Assembly (NCBI GenBank): GCA_014529385.2
Contig: CM043962.1
Coordinates: 48,074,098 to 48,138,097 of the forward strand
From: Adiantum capillus-veneris
Lineage: Eukaryota; Streptophyta; Polypodiopsida; Polypodiales; Pteridaceae
Length of the DNA: 64,000 nt
Reading direction: 5' to 3'
A program made the position numbers and the translations under genes. The notes under the pieces were generated by a model. It searched no databases. It had not been told where the DNA came from and saw only the letters and a program-made list of their open reading frames with translations. Positions 54,148-64,000 of the stretch are shown one piece after another; the first letter of the stretch is position 1, and the number at the start of each line of letters is the position of its first letter.

Positions 54148-56875
54148 TACACACTAGTAGTTCCTTTGATTTTAAATAGTTTTATGAATGATGACAGAAA
54201 ATGGGTGAGAGAAACTCAAAACATGAAACCTCAAAGGCTTTTTGGCTCCCATTCATATCATGCTCTGATTGTTCCTAAGCTTACCAAATTGATCAATGCT
54301 CACTTTTACCCAAGTGGTGATTGTTTTTACTAAGGAGTAGATTATCCCCAATAGGGCCACAATAAGGCCCGTGGGTAAGAAAATATGTGTTGGTCTCGAC
54401 TACTCCAAAGCGAGGGCAGACATGACAACAATAAGGTGCAAGATGGAGAGCAAATGCATGCTAAGATCAAGGGCCAAAGAAATGGCACTGCAACATGTGG
54501 TGCTGCAAATGGAATGCATAACAGAATATGAAGCAAAGTGATGGTAGATGTATCTGCATTGCTTATCCAATAGGGCCAATGCTAGTAGATCATGGAGCGA
54601 GATAGGACTATAATCGTCTATCAAGAGACGCCTAGGCCCTTGGATTATTGTAGGGTTTTAGTCCTCTCAGAGACATGCAATATGAAATGAGACGGACTAG
54701 CCCTTTGTGATTTCACACATTGATTTGCAACAATTTTTGTGTGCTTGAGGAAAGAACCCCTTTACATGTGTGTTCGCAATGTATTTGTATTGTATAAATG
54801 TCTCCATGAAGGTTGTGGGAGCATGTGCATGATAGCCATGGCTTTTTGAGAGGCCTAAAGCATTGGATTGCTTTTGGGCTTGAGCCTCCTTTGATGCATG
54901 TAAGTCGATTAGAGTGCTTTCAACCAATTACAAGAAGGGTCATCTTCAACAAGGCACAAGCAATGGGATAATAAACGTACACCATTGCTTTTGAAGGGGC
55001 TTGATAACTTCTAAATGGAAATGAGGTAGATGAGTTTGAAGCTCTTGCTTAGACTAAGATTCAACTGGATAACTATGGAGAAAAGGTATAACCACATGTT
55101 AGTGGTAGCCAAGAAGTTTCATTCAAAGAAGAGTGGTACAACAGAAGGAAGCTTTTGCTTGGAATGCCATATGTTGGAAGGCATCAATACTACAATAAAT
55201 ACTTTTTATATGCTGACATAAGTATGAGAGTGCAATTGCGGCATTAATTAATGAAGATCAAAGTGCTAGATATGTAAACACATCTATTCCATTTGTTTTT
55301 TTCTAGCCACTCAATGAGAAAATAAAAAATGCTAATGGTTGTGGAGAAAGTACACAGCGACATGGACTAATCAGGTAGAGCATGATGCTTGGTGCAACAA
55401 AGCTCCATTGTAAGTAGAGGGCTAGACTCATGATGAGCGAGTCTTGGAGGCTTGGTCAAATTGATGCAGTTAGATTGAAGGTAATAAATCCCTCTTGAAT
55501 CCAAATGCATTGCAAGTTTTTTTAAAAGGTGGCCTTCCTATAATGGAGGAGAAACGAACGTGAACTTTCAATATTGAAGGAGAAGCATATTGTAACCTTC
55601 CAACACTGGAGCTAAAAATAAAACATACGAGAGAAAGGCATGTTCCCTACGGTTTTCTCCTCTCACATTGGAGGAGAAAACAAACATGTGGGAACGGCAC
55701 ATTCCTTACGATTTACAATAATTGGGTGCAAACAGTGCCACCTCCGTGCCATAATCAAGTATGAGTTTTTTCTTTTTTTTTGAAACACGACATGTACACG
55801 TGCTTTGGGATCAACTTTAGACACAAAATACAAATACATTATTACCCTTCCATTGGAACATATTCGTTGGTGATCTACTTCAGAATGTCACTTGGAAGTG
55901 AAGCGCTCTCTACAAGTTCTGATGGAATACTAATTAAAACATTTTTGAAACAGTTCAAAGAGACCCTAAAGATCTAAGAGGTGTTTCACACACAACAAGG
56001 CGGGGGTAGAGGTGATGGCATCATCTTTGAATTCTTGCGGATGAAACTGCATCCTATGGTGGGGGCTTGTGTAACTCTGCCTCTTTTGGCAAAGTTACTG
56101 AGAGAGGGCGGGGGTACAGAAAATAAAAGGTGACGTGTGCAATAGGGGTCAACCCACTTAGTGTGAAATGCCTCTAAGAAGAGTCGAGTACATTTTGCAA
56201 ACGCTTGGTTACTTGGGAAGCCTAATATGCTTTTGCAATTTCTAGATCGTAGAAGCGACCGCTTGGCATGATCTAGGCCATTGCCCTCGAGCCAAATCGC
56301 ACAACCAAGATTAGTCGCGAGCTTGCTTTCAATAAAAACCTCATGTTGCACGCATCTTATCGCAGAAAAGCAGCTCATGCATGGTGTCAAAACTACAGAG
56401 AGGCAACGATTGGTTGAAAGCTTTAGGGTATGAGATGGAAGCCAACATCGATTGCTCTGGAAAAGTGTTAATCATCCTTGGATGTTCATCATTGGCCTCG
56501 CCTAGCAGATAGACACAAGAGCAGGATGCTTACCATAGCTGGGATGCAAAAGGTGGGTGCAAGTGTCCTCACAATGATAGATGACGGACCTCGGCCAATA
56601 GAGGTGATGCCAATTGTTGCAACTTCCCTAGGCGGCCAAAAGACTGCAAGGCCATCTTCAAAGTTGTGCGTAAAACATGTTGTCGACAATGCCAATGTTC
56701 ACCTATGAATGGTAGACCCCCCCTTAGGGAACATTCTAACCACCAACATCCCTCTGGCTACCAAAACAACCCATGAAAATGGGCTTGACACCTGCAAGCT
56801 ACGTGTTCCTCTGTGGAAGCCATCCTTGCTGCCTACATATTGCATTCACCACCATAGCATCCTACGATTTTACCC
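54148..56875. other. Intergenic sequence, no gene recognised
   Basis: Many short open frames but none convincing. The longest is a minus-strand frame at 55986-56390 without recognisable motifs. Near 55620-55720 a phrase GGCAYRTTCCYTACGRTTT recurs twice, suggesting a small tandem repeat. Confidence 0.4.
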
Positions 56876-57340
56876 ATGGCTGATCTTGTAGTGAATAGCC
56901 TTTATAAACAATGCCTACAGTCAAAACGACATATCTCAAGCTTCCTTGAGCTTTCTATCTCCCTCATGACAGAGGGAGAATCAAACAAGCTTGAGCATCA
57001 AGCTAAATTGAAAGAAGAGGAACGACATAGAAGCATTGGTGATGGTAGACATGATAGCATAAGTGAATGCAACAACCAACATCACGATAGAAGTTGTCTA
57101 GAGATGATGATGGAGATTGCAACAGAGATGATCGACACTATGATGAAGATCGTGGTAGACAAGATCCACACGAGAGAAAATACGAAAGACAAAGAGAGTA
57201 TGTCCTAGGCCTTTTGTCCCTAATGAAAGGGGGAGAATCAAAAGAGCTTGAGCATAAAGCTAAGTTGAAAGAAGACAATTTTTTTTTGTCAATGGTAATG
57301 GTAGACATGATAGCAAAAGTGAACATGGCCATAGCTTAGT
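56876..57340 (+). pseudogene. Duplicated charged coding fragment, unassigned
   Basis: Two related stretches about 255 bp apart: EGESNKLEHQAKLKEEERH (56976 onward) and GGESKELEHKAKLKED (57228 onward), each followed by GGTAGACATGATAGCA. Between them one frame is rich in Arg/Asp/Glu (SRDDDGDCNRDDRHYDEDRG). The composition resembles RD/RE-rich RNA-binding protein tails, but there is no domain. It may be a fragment of a host gene duplicated in tandem. Low confidence. Confidence 0.3.
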
Positions 57341-58690
57341 ATTCCCAGCCTACTGATTGAGCCATTCTATTGTAGTGATTACACTGAAGCTTATGAACTA
57401 CTACAATAAACCCTACATCTTCTATAACGTAGAACATAAAGTTATCTCTGCTTCTCTTTAGGTTAAATCTATCTCCTGTATCTTTTGTATTTACAAAAAG
57501 CACATATATTCACAAGAATGGACGACTGGCTACACAACCACGACTCCAGCACAACAACACTACAAGGTCCGTTACCTGCATCCAATTTCCCATCCTATGC
57601 ATTTGCTTGGTCCAACACAAAAAGCCTACAAAGCAAGTCACTGCTTCCATTTCCTATAGTTTTTGGAGAGACCACAATTCCAACTCTCCACCATACTTTT
57701 GTATGGCATTTTTGCATGACATGCACTATATAATTAGCATTTTCACTTTGTGACACTTCATTGCAAGACAAAATCTTTAACTATTCACATCGTTTTATGT
57801 AGCTTGTTGACACAAACATTGTCCTCCGACTTGGATGATTGGACGATACCCGTGTACGATTATCAGGTTGATAGTACAGTTTAATTTTTATAGTTTGTTG
57901 ATGCGTTTTTTGAGTTTGTCAATGCTTCCTTAAGTTTAGTTTAGCTATATGTTTTTGTCTCACTAGAATATGCTCAATTTTGATCATCATATTATATATC
58001 AAATAGATACACACTTCTTCTTCTTCTCTCTCTCTCTCTCTCTCTCTACGAGAAATAAGGAAAAATTATCTATGCCTGATTTAAAGTAAGATGGTTCCTG
58101 GTGTAAAGACTAAATGGATGATATTACTAGACTGAATGGCAATATGCAAATAACTACCAAAACAGGTTAAGGAGTAGGGTTTAAGCAGAATGATTAAGCT
58201 GCAACCCTTTGCTCGATTCAATTATCCCCATTAGTAGCCCTTTGTTGTATACTCAGCTCTATAGGACACAACTTGCTTCTTCCCAATGCTCATAAACCCA
58301 AGATGAGCTATAGTTGAACCAACTAAGCAAGTAACCCATGGTTATCTATGTGTATCCTGTTATGTTCTACAACAACGCCCAATACTAGTTTTGAAATACC
58401 AGGCTCCCTCCTTTGCTCGATGATACTTAGGCTGTTTACACATCGACTGCACAAAATTGGGCACGCAGACGTGGAGCCCAGCTGGCAGAAAACTATTGGT
58501 TGCGAAAAAGTGACACTGGACAAAGTTTTAGACAGCCTCGACCCCTTGTCCAAGGATGGGCGGGCATCGAACTGTTGCCAACTCAACGAGACGGATGCGT
58601 CAAACCAATAGCGTAAGGGGTGGAGCTGACACCTCCCTCGCGTTCTTGAAATGAAGAGCACTTAGTGTGTAACGCGTGCCTGCCCACCCT
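57341..58690. other. Intergenic sequence, no gene recognised
   Basis: Non-coding on inspection, with a (TC)n run at 58017-58047. It precedes the palindromic SINE cluster. Confidence 0.45.
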
Positions 58691-58833
58691 CGAGACTAAG
58701 TGGCACGGGCATGGGAGGGTGAGATCTACGGCCAGGGGATTGTGGCTCGTAGATCTGGAATGTGGGTACTTTTGTAAAAAGTAATCTAGGGTATCCAAGT
58801 TTTGAAAGTAATTTAAGGTACACACTTTTGTGG

Positions 58834-58905
58834 GCGTGGGTTTTGAACCCGTGACCTCACCCATGAGAGGCGCATACCTTAACCACTACGTCATGCGCGC
58901 GTTGT
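58834..58905 (-). ncRNA. tRNA-derived SINE head (left arm)
   Basis: On the minus strand an A-box-like TGACGTAGTGGTTAAGG is followed by the B-box-like GGGTTCAAAACCC (58838-58850), about 30 nt apart, as in tRNA-derived SINEs. It does not fold into a complete tRNA by eye. Mirror copy of 59405-59476. Confidence 0.65.
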
Positions 58906-59404
58906 GAAATGTGGAGGATTTAATTTACTTAAAACATGTATGCACAAAGGTGACAATCAAAAGTAATTTAGAGTATCGTAGATTACTTTTTATTACAAAA
59001 AGTAATCTAAGGTACAAACAAGTAATCTAAGGTAGGGTACCCTAGATTACTTTTGACGCCACCACTGGGATCTACGACCACAATCCCCCGACCGTAGATC
59101 CCATCCTCCCATGCCCGTGCCACTTAGTCCTGAGACCCACAATCCCCTGGCCGTAGATCCCATCCTCCATGCCCGTGCCACTTAGTCCTGAGACCTACCC
59201 TCAGAACTAAGTGGCACGGGCATGGGAGGATGGGATCTACGACCGGGGGATTGTGGGCCGTAGATCCCAGTGGCGGCGCCGAAAGTAATCTAGGGTACCC
59301 TAGTTTACTTTTTAATTATAAAAAGTAAACTAGGATACCTTAGATTATTTTCGGCTGTCGCCCTTGTGCATATATGTTATAAGTAAATTAGGGTCATCAC
59401 TTTT

Positions 59405-59476
59405 CACAACGCGCGCATGGCGTAGTGGTTAGGGTGTGCGCCTCTCATGGGTGAGGTCACGGGTTCAAAACCCACG
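59405..59476 (+). ncRNA. tRNA-derived SINE head (right arm)
   Basis: A-box-like TGGCGTAGTGGTTAGG (59418-59433), then CCTCTCATGGGTGAGG as a possible anticodon-arm remnant, then the B box GGGTTCAAAACCC (59461-59473). Spacing fits an internal pol III promoter. The acceptor stem is not restored, so it is not a working tRNA. Confidence 0.7.
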
Positions 59477-59711
59477 TGGATATCCTAGTTTATTTTTAAA
59501 ACTCGGGTACCCTAGTTTATTTTTTACAAAAGTAATCTAGGGTACCCGCATTTCAAATCTACGATCCACAATCTCTCGATCGTAGATCCCACCCTCCCAT
59601 GCCCGTGCCACTTAGTCGTGAGGAAGACCTACCCACCACGGGTAGACATGGCGGCAGTCTGTAAAAAGCCTTAGGCCTAGGTACTTCGTTTTTGTAAACT
59701 CTCTTACAACA

Positions 59712-60245
59712 ATGACACGAGGGATTTCAAAAATGGAGAACAGTTACGACGAGAACTCCTCGACGAAGAAGAAGCAACTTAGGACGAAGCAAGCAGCGAA
59801 TAAAGAGGAGGTATACTCTTCCAAAAAGAAACAGAAGAAGCTGAAGGAGCTTGAAAGCTCTCGTGAAAAAGAAGAGGAGGCTTCGGCGACGATCTTTGAC
59901 TCCGTCGAAGAAAGCTCTCCAAAGAGGCAAAGTAAACGGCATAGAGAGAGTAGCTGCAACGATGAGGAGAAGGACGAGAGACAGAACAATAATAATAATG
60001 ATAAGAAGAAGAGGAAGAAGAAGAAGAGGAAGAACAATGAAAGCTCTGCTGTTGATGAAAAAATGGAGGACCCACGTTCACAGAATAGTGTGCATGCAGA
60101 AGGCCATGGTAAGTCTGCAGATGTTTCCTTCTACCTACTTGTCCCCTCCAAGGAGATGGGAAAAGTCATTGGCAAGCAGGGCTACCGCATCCAGCAGCTG
60201 AGAGAGGAGACTGGTGCTTGCATCAGGATTGGAGATGCCATTATG
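59712..60245 (+). CDS. KH-domain RNA-binding protein, exon 1
   Basis: 178 codons from the ATG at 59712. A second ATG at residue 8 is an alternative start. The N-terminal ~130 residues are a highly charged Lys/Glu/Ser region with nuclear-localisation-like clusters (KKKQKKLKE, KKKRKKKKRKNN). From about residue 139 a KH domain begins: VSFYLLVPSKEMGKVIGKQG, then YRIQQLREETGACIRIGDAI, with the RNA-contacting GxxG loop as GKQG. The frame meets a consensus splice donor, ATG|GTGAGC, at 60245/60246 within the KH fold, so the rest lies in later exons. KH proteins of this class bind C-rich or U-rich RNA in nuclear RNA processing. Further exons were not found in the window; the intron is filled by a gypsy element. 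Confidence 0.8.
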
Positions 60246-60639
60246 GTGAGCTTGCACTGCTTTCTTCTTTTTGTGGGGGTGGGAACACAGTACTGCCAAA
60301 TTTAGATTATGCCATTGTGGCAAGAAATTTGTGTTTTTATAAAGTGTGCCTGTAGTGCTCAGTTTGCGTGAAACACCACCCCGTGGCTGATAAATTTGTG
60401 TCATCGTCTCCTTAGTTTGGAAACACCAGTTTTTGGGCCCTTGAATAAGCACTATGCTAAACAAAAAGAGGGCCAGTGGGAAATAGTGTTGTTTTCACAG
60501 CTTCTACTTGGCCCCTTTTTTTTGAACGTGGAAATGGATTGCAACTGGTCCGGTGTGCCTCTCTTACAGAATGGTTGTGCTGTAGATTTGCATCTTATTT
60601 TGGGGTACAACATCCAAACATGTTAGAGTGGATGTGGGA
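60246..60639 (+). other. Start of intron 1 of the KH gene
   Basis: Begins with the donor GTGAGC. No coding sequence of the host gene was recognised. The region leads into the gypsy remnant. Confidence 0.55.
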
Positions 60640-61770
60640 TGATTTTGGAGGCACAACCGAGGGGTTTTACAGTCCCTTGGCTAGCATTAAAACTGAAGGG
60701 CGAGTCCATTCCTAATTTATCGGCTTCGGCCATTTCCAAATTAATGAAATCCAGTCTCTTTGTTCACTCGATCTACTTGAAAGAGTTAAATGATGAACAC
60801 AAAAGGAACATGTCTGAACTTGATAGAGAACGCCAAGATTTTCTCCACACTAATGCCGATTTCTTCGCTGAGGGCCTGCCAGGTGAGTTGCCCCCATCTT
60901 GTCCTGAGGATCACACCATTGATCTGATTCGTTGGAAGCACACCACCGAACCGGCCACCTTACAGTGTTAGTCGAGCCCATAATGAAGAGATCATGAACC
61001 AAGTGAAAAACCTTTTGGAAAAGGGTCTTATCCAACAAAGTACTTCACCCTACTGCTCTCCGGTGTTGTTGGTTATAAAGAAAGACGGATTTTCGAGAAG
61101 GTGCATTGATTACAGAGCTCTCAATAAAATCACCATCAAGAACAGATTTCTGATTCCAAGGATCGATGATATTCTTGACCGACTTCAAGGATCCTCCTGT
61201 TTCAGTAGGATTGATTTGAAAAGCTGATATCATCAAATCCAAATCGCGCCGGTAGATCTCTACGAGACAGCCTTTCGGACGAGCTTCGGTTTGTATGAAT
61301 TTTTGGTGATGCCTTTTGACCTTACCAATGCTCAACGACTTTCAACGGAATGATGGATAGGATTTGCAAAGAGTATAGTTTGTCGACACTTTCTTTGATG
61401 ACATTATAGTCTTCTCCAAGGATGAAGCAGAACATAGACACCATCTGCTACAGGTCTTTCAAGCATTGCGAGATCACAAGTTAGTTATCAATGCCAAAAA
61501 GAGTGAATTTTTCTTGTCAGAGATACACTTCTTGGGACACATCGTCTCAGCACAATAGGAGTACAGATGGACCCGGCCAAGATTGAGACTATACGTGATT
61601 GACCCAATTTGAAGAATGTTCATGAAGTTAGAAGCTTCTTGGGTTTGTGTTCTTACTACTTGCGGTTCATCGAAAGTTTGCAGAGGTAGCTTCCCCTTTG
61701 CACATTCTGACACAAAAAGCAGTCCCTTTCTCGTGGGGACCCACAAAGGTGACTGCCTTTTAGACACTGA
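60640..61770 (+). pseudogene. Gypsy reverse transcriptase, degraded
   Basis: Pre-RT: LPGELPPSCPEDHTIDL (about 60880-60930). [59 protein letters not shown] (60994-61225), where the DL is motif A; then [19 protein letters not shown] (61260-61318). The region of motif C (YLDD) is disrupted by frameshifts around 61330-61420; only DIIVFSKDEAEH-like sequence can be guessed. LRNVHEVRSFLG-like sequence (61610-61650) marks the RT/RNase H linker. At least six stops. Confidence 0.8.
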
Positions 61771-61778
61771 AAGAGAAA

Positions 61779-62378
61779 TTGACTACTAAACGAGTATTGA
61801 CTTTGCCGGATTTGCAAAAGTCATTTAAAGTATATTGTGATGCTTGTGGTCGTAGTCTGGGAGCGGTCTTGATGCAAGAAGGCCATGGGATTGCCTATGA
61901 AAACCGATTGTTTTCAAGGCCAGAATTGACAACAGAGATTTATGAGAGAGAGCTTTTGGCAATGATCCATGCTCTTACTCAGTGGCGACACTACCTACTT
62001 GGAGCCGACTTCACAGTATTCACCGATCATCAGAGTTTACGCTACGTCTTGTCACAGAAGCAGCTTTCAAAAAAGCAAATGCAGTGGGCTAACATTTTGT
62101 CACAATTTCACTTCCAGATTGTCCATGTTCAGGGACAGAAGAACTTGGTGGCAGATACTTTGTCTCGGAAACCGCTAGTCTTGGCTATTTTCGCATTTCA
62201 TCGCAGAAGCTTCGAGGACATGTATAGATCAGTACGCCACATATCCGGATTTTTCGGATGTATTCAATCGAATACAGAATGGGGAGGTAGTAGCGGGATA
62301 TTCCATACGGGATGGCTACTTGATGAAGAAAACGATGTTGTGCGTTACACAGCCGTTGAGGGAGAAGTTTTTGACTGA
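61779..62378 (+). pseudogene. Gypsy RNase H
   Basis: The best preserved part, open for 199 codons. FKVYCDACGRSLGAVLMQEG holds the first catalytic Asp; YERELLAMIHAL holds the Glu; FTVFTDHQSLRYVL holds the second Asp. NLVADTLSRKP ends the domain at about 62175. RNase H degrades the RNA strand during reverse transcription. A frameshift near 62190 removes the correct link to the integrase, and the last ~65 codons are out of frame. Confidence 0.8.
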
Positions 62379-63640
62379 GTGCCATTGTCCATCTTTTACG
62401 GGTCACTGCGGCATCGACACCACCTTGAAAGGTATGGAGCATTACTTCTTTTGTCCAAGACTCAAGAAAGATGTGGACGACTTTGAAGTTTGTACGCAGT
62501 TGCTTAGTATGCCAAAAGGTCAAGTTTGACGGACATAAAGCACAGGGATTGTTACAGCCTTTACCCATTCCCACTCGACCTTGGGAAAGTATTGCTATGG
62601 ATTTCATTTTTGATCTCCCAAAGACACAGAGTGGGCATGATGGCATTTCGACTGTCATCGACAGATTTAGCGAGCAAGCTCACTTCATTCCAGTGAAGAA
62701 AATAGTCAAAACCGGATTATAGCGAGACTGTTCATTGCACAAATTTTTAGAGTACATTGCATGCTTGAGACAATAGTCTCCGATAGAGATTCCCGATCCA
62801 CGAGTTTATTTTGGAGGGCTATTTAGGAGAACATTGGCACACGGTTGTAGTTCTCATCATCTTTCCACCTGCAGACAGATGGGCAATTTGAGATTGCAAA
62901 TTTCAGTCGTACTGGATTTATTGAAGTCTTATATTTTTGATCAGAAGACTCAATGGGAATTTTTTTTGCCCTTGGTGGAATTTGCCTACAATAATACGAT
63001 CCACTCTTCGACGGGAAAGACGACATTTGAGATCGTTGAAGGTGCTCTGAAGGTTCCACTCTTCCTTAGCACAAAATATAAATTTTTTGAAGCCGACCAG
63101 TACACGAGGGACTTGAACACTCCATTTGCCAAGGTGTGGGAAGCTTTAGCGAAATCTCAGGAACGATACTAGAAGGCAGCAAATTGACATCGTCGCGATT
63201 TGAAATTAAAAGAAGAAGATTGGGTGCTCTTACGTTTTGAGGGGCACGCCTAAGAAAGAAAAAGGGAAATGAGCGGCTTTTTCCAAAGCTTAGCACGATG
63301 TATTATGGCCCTTTCTAGATAAAAGAAAAGATAAATGATATCTCCTTTAGATTGAAGTTGCCTGATACTTGGAAGATTCACAATGCATTTCATGCGAGTC
63401 TATTGAAGCCTTTTAAAGGCGATGTGCCTGTGACGGGGAGCAAGATGAGCAACCTGAAGTGGAGGAAAGCGAGGAAATACTCGTTCCAGAATAGATATTG
63501 GCACACAAAGACAGAAAGATAAAAGGTAAGGTAAAGTGATTAGGCGATTCTTGGTTAAGTTCAAGAACTATCCTGTAGCGGGTTTGCACAAGAGGGGAGT
63601 CACTCCGCTCCTTTGTCAACGGATTACCGATTTTGAATAG
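62379..63640 (+). pseudogene. Gypsy integrase and chromodomain-like tail, degraded
   Basis: HHCC zinc-binding part: GHCGIDTTLKGM, then VRSCLVCQKVK (62400-62530). Core: PWESIAMDFIFDLPKTQSGH (first Asp, 62578-62640), TVIDRFSEQAHFIPV; the second Asp region is SDRDSRST-like near 62780; FAYNNTIHSSTGKTTFEIV (62980-63040) follows the Glu region. C-terminal: DISFRLKLPDTWKIHNAFH (63340-63393), then ILAHKDRKIKGKVK and FLVKFKNYPV, chromodomain-like. Multiple frameshifts and stops. Confidence 0.75.
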
Positions 63641-63660
63641 AGTCACTTATGTCCTCTTTG

Positions 63661-64000
63661 GGTTTCAGGGATACTAAAGGGCTGAGTAGTATTTTGCTGT
63701 ATGACTTTATAACTGGAATTCTCGAAATGAAAATGATTGATTTGTACTTGACTTGTTTGTTGCAGGAACTGAAAGACGAAATGACTGCAGCATTTCGGTC
63801 TCATAAATCTCTATAGACATGATTGCAATAAGGATTAGTTAATCGGGCATCCGTGAGGTTCATAATAGATCTAGATGCGATTACTAAATTCGTTGCCTAT
63901 TGATCATGGTCTGAGATTTGAAATGAATTTGTATGTGATTTGTCATGTGATGTCCTGTGATGTGACTATCGTCTTGTACAAGTGCTAGATATGTTGTGTC
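63661..64000. other. Sequence after the gypsy remnant, unassigned
   Basis: Non-coding to the end of the window. It could be gypsy 3' UTR or LTR, or KH-gene intron. No TG...CA boundary or repeat was recognised. Confidence 0.35.

Larger units (their letters stand above)
58691..59625. repeat. ~935-bp giant imperfect palindrome built of SINE-like units
   Basis: The block ACTAAGTGGCACGGGCATGGGAGG...GATCTACG occurs five times: forward at about 58697 and 59208, reverse at about 59065, 59125 and 59565. The centre lies near 59195-59205. The inner arms, about 59030-59190 and 59205-59305, pair very well (TAGGGTACCCTAGATTAC; GGGATCTACGACC). The outer arms contain tRNA-like heads in opposite orientation at 58834-58905 and 59405-59476. 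Transcripts through it would make a long double-stranded RNA. It ends about 85 bp before the KH gene start. Confidence 0.85.
60640..63660 (+). mobile_element. Chromovirus-like Ty3/gypsy pol remnant in the KH intron
   Basis: Order of domains: RT, RNase H, HHCC zinc finger, integrase, then a chromodomain-like tail, all plus strand, the same orientation as the gene. That order is diagnostic of Ty3/gypsy. Gag and protease are missing, and no LTR pair was recognised; the downstream part may continue past the window. Several stops and frameshifts break all but RNase H. The chromodomain remnant (FLVKFKNYPV near 63550) suggests a chromovirus lineage. Confidence 0.85.

Noticed and set aside
59405-59476. 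A functional tRNA gene
   Set aside because: Box A and B are present, but acceptor and D stems do not pair convincingly; a SINE head fits better.
59727-60081. Minus-strand Ser/Phe/Leu-rich open frames
   Set aside because: Antisense of the Lys/Glu/Arg-rich first exon of the KH gene; no motifs of their own.
1-64000. Bacterial, organellar or CRISPR content
   Set aside because: No operons, spacer-repeat arrays, rRNA or organellar genes were seen; the splice donor and plant TE content point to nuclear DNA.

Overview
This window looks like nuclear DNA of a land plant. It is AT-rich and intron-bearing, with plant-type Ty1/copia and Ty3/gypsy LTR retrotransposons, L1-type LINEs with a plant zf-RVT tail, long microsatellites and many homopolymer G or C tracts. 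A fern or other seed-free plant is my guess from the style of the LINE and copia proteins, but the sequence alone does not prove it. There are no rRNA genes, functional tRNA genes, CRISPR arrays or bacterial operons. Only one region reads as a host gene: the first exon (59712-60245) of a KH-domain RNA-binding protein on the + strand. Its first intron holds a degraded chromovirus-like gypsy element that runs to about 63660.

Layout. 1-2000: non-coding, with a 245-bp purine tract. 2.0-15.0 kb: a LINE graveyard. One long but broken L1-like copy (1999-6693) is followed by four 5'-truncated relatives on both strands, all ending in the same short palindromic hairpin. Between them lie a 155-bp perfect-looking hairpin (13253-13407), an inverted-repeat element with a tRNA-like core (12238-12570) and compound microsatellites. 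15-18.9 kb: a direct duplication of an unrecognised coding fragment around a 44-nt poly-C run. 20.4-28.4 kb: two decayed copia elements, head to head, sharing a 200-bp spacer with TATA-like boxes on both strands. 28.4-37 kb: repeat fragments, a tandem array with a ~290-bp period and a conserved palindrome in each unit, and one unassigned 160-codon ORF. 37.1-44.1 kb: a minus-strand gypsy element (5' LTR, tRNA-Asp-type primer site, very long gag) interrupted by a short copia element with 5-bp target duplication CATCA. That copia copy keeps one long open frame but has lost integrase and nearly all of its reverse transcriptase. 46.4-54.1 kb: a 7.8-kb retroelement with ~2-kb terminal direct repeats, a gag-like first ORF and a reverse transcriptase of Penelope-like type. 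58.7-59.6 kb: a ~935-bp giant imperfect palindrome with a tRNA-like SINE head in each arm, ending about 85 bp upstream of the KH gene's start codon.

The most unusual items are the Penelope-type RT element with long terminal repeats, the giant SINE palindrome at the promoter of the KH gene, the gag-protease-only copia derivative with an intact frame, and the LINE 3' hairpin, which shows a compensatory base-pair change between copies. Most TE coding regions are broken by stops and frameshifts, so the window is best read as nested heterochromatic repeats around one gene.
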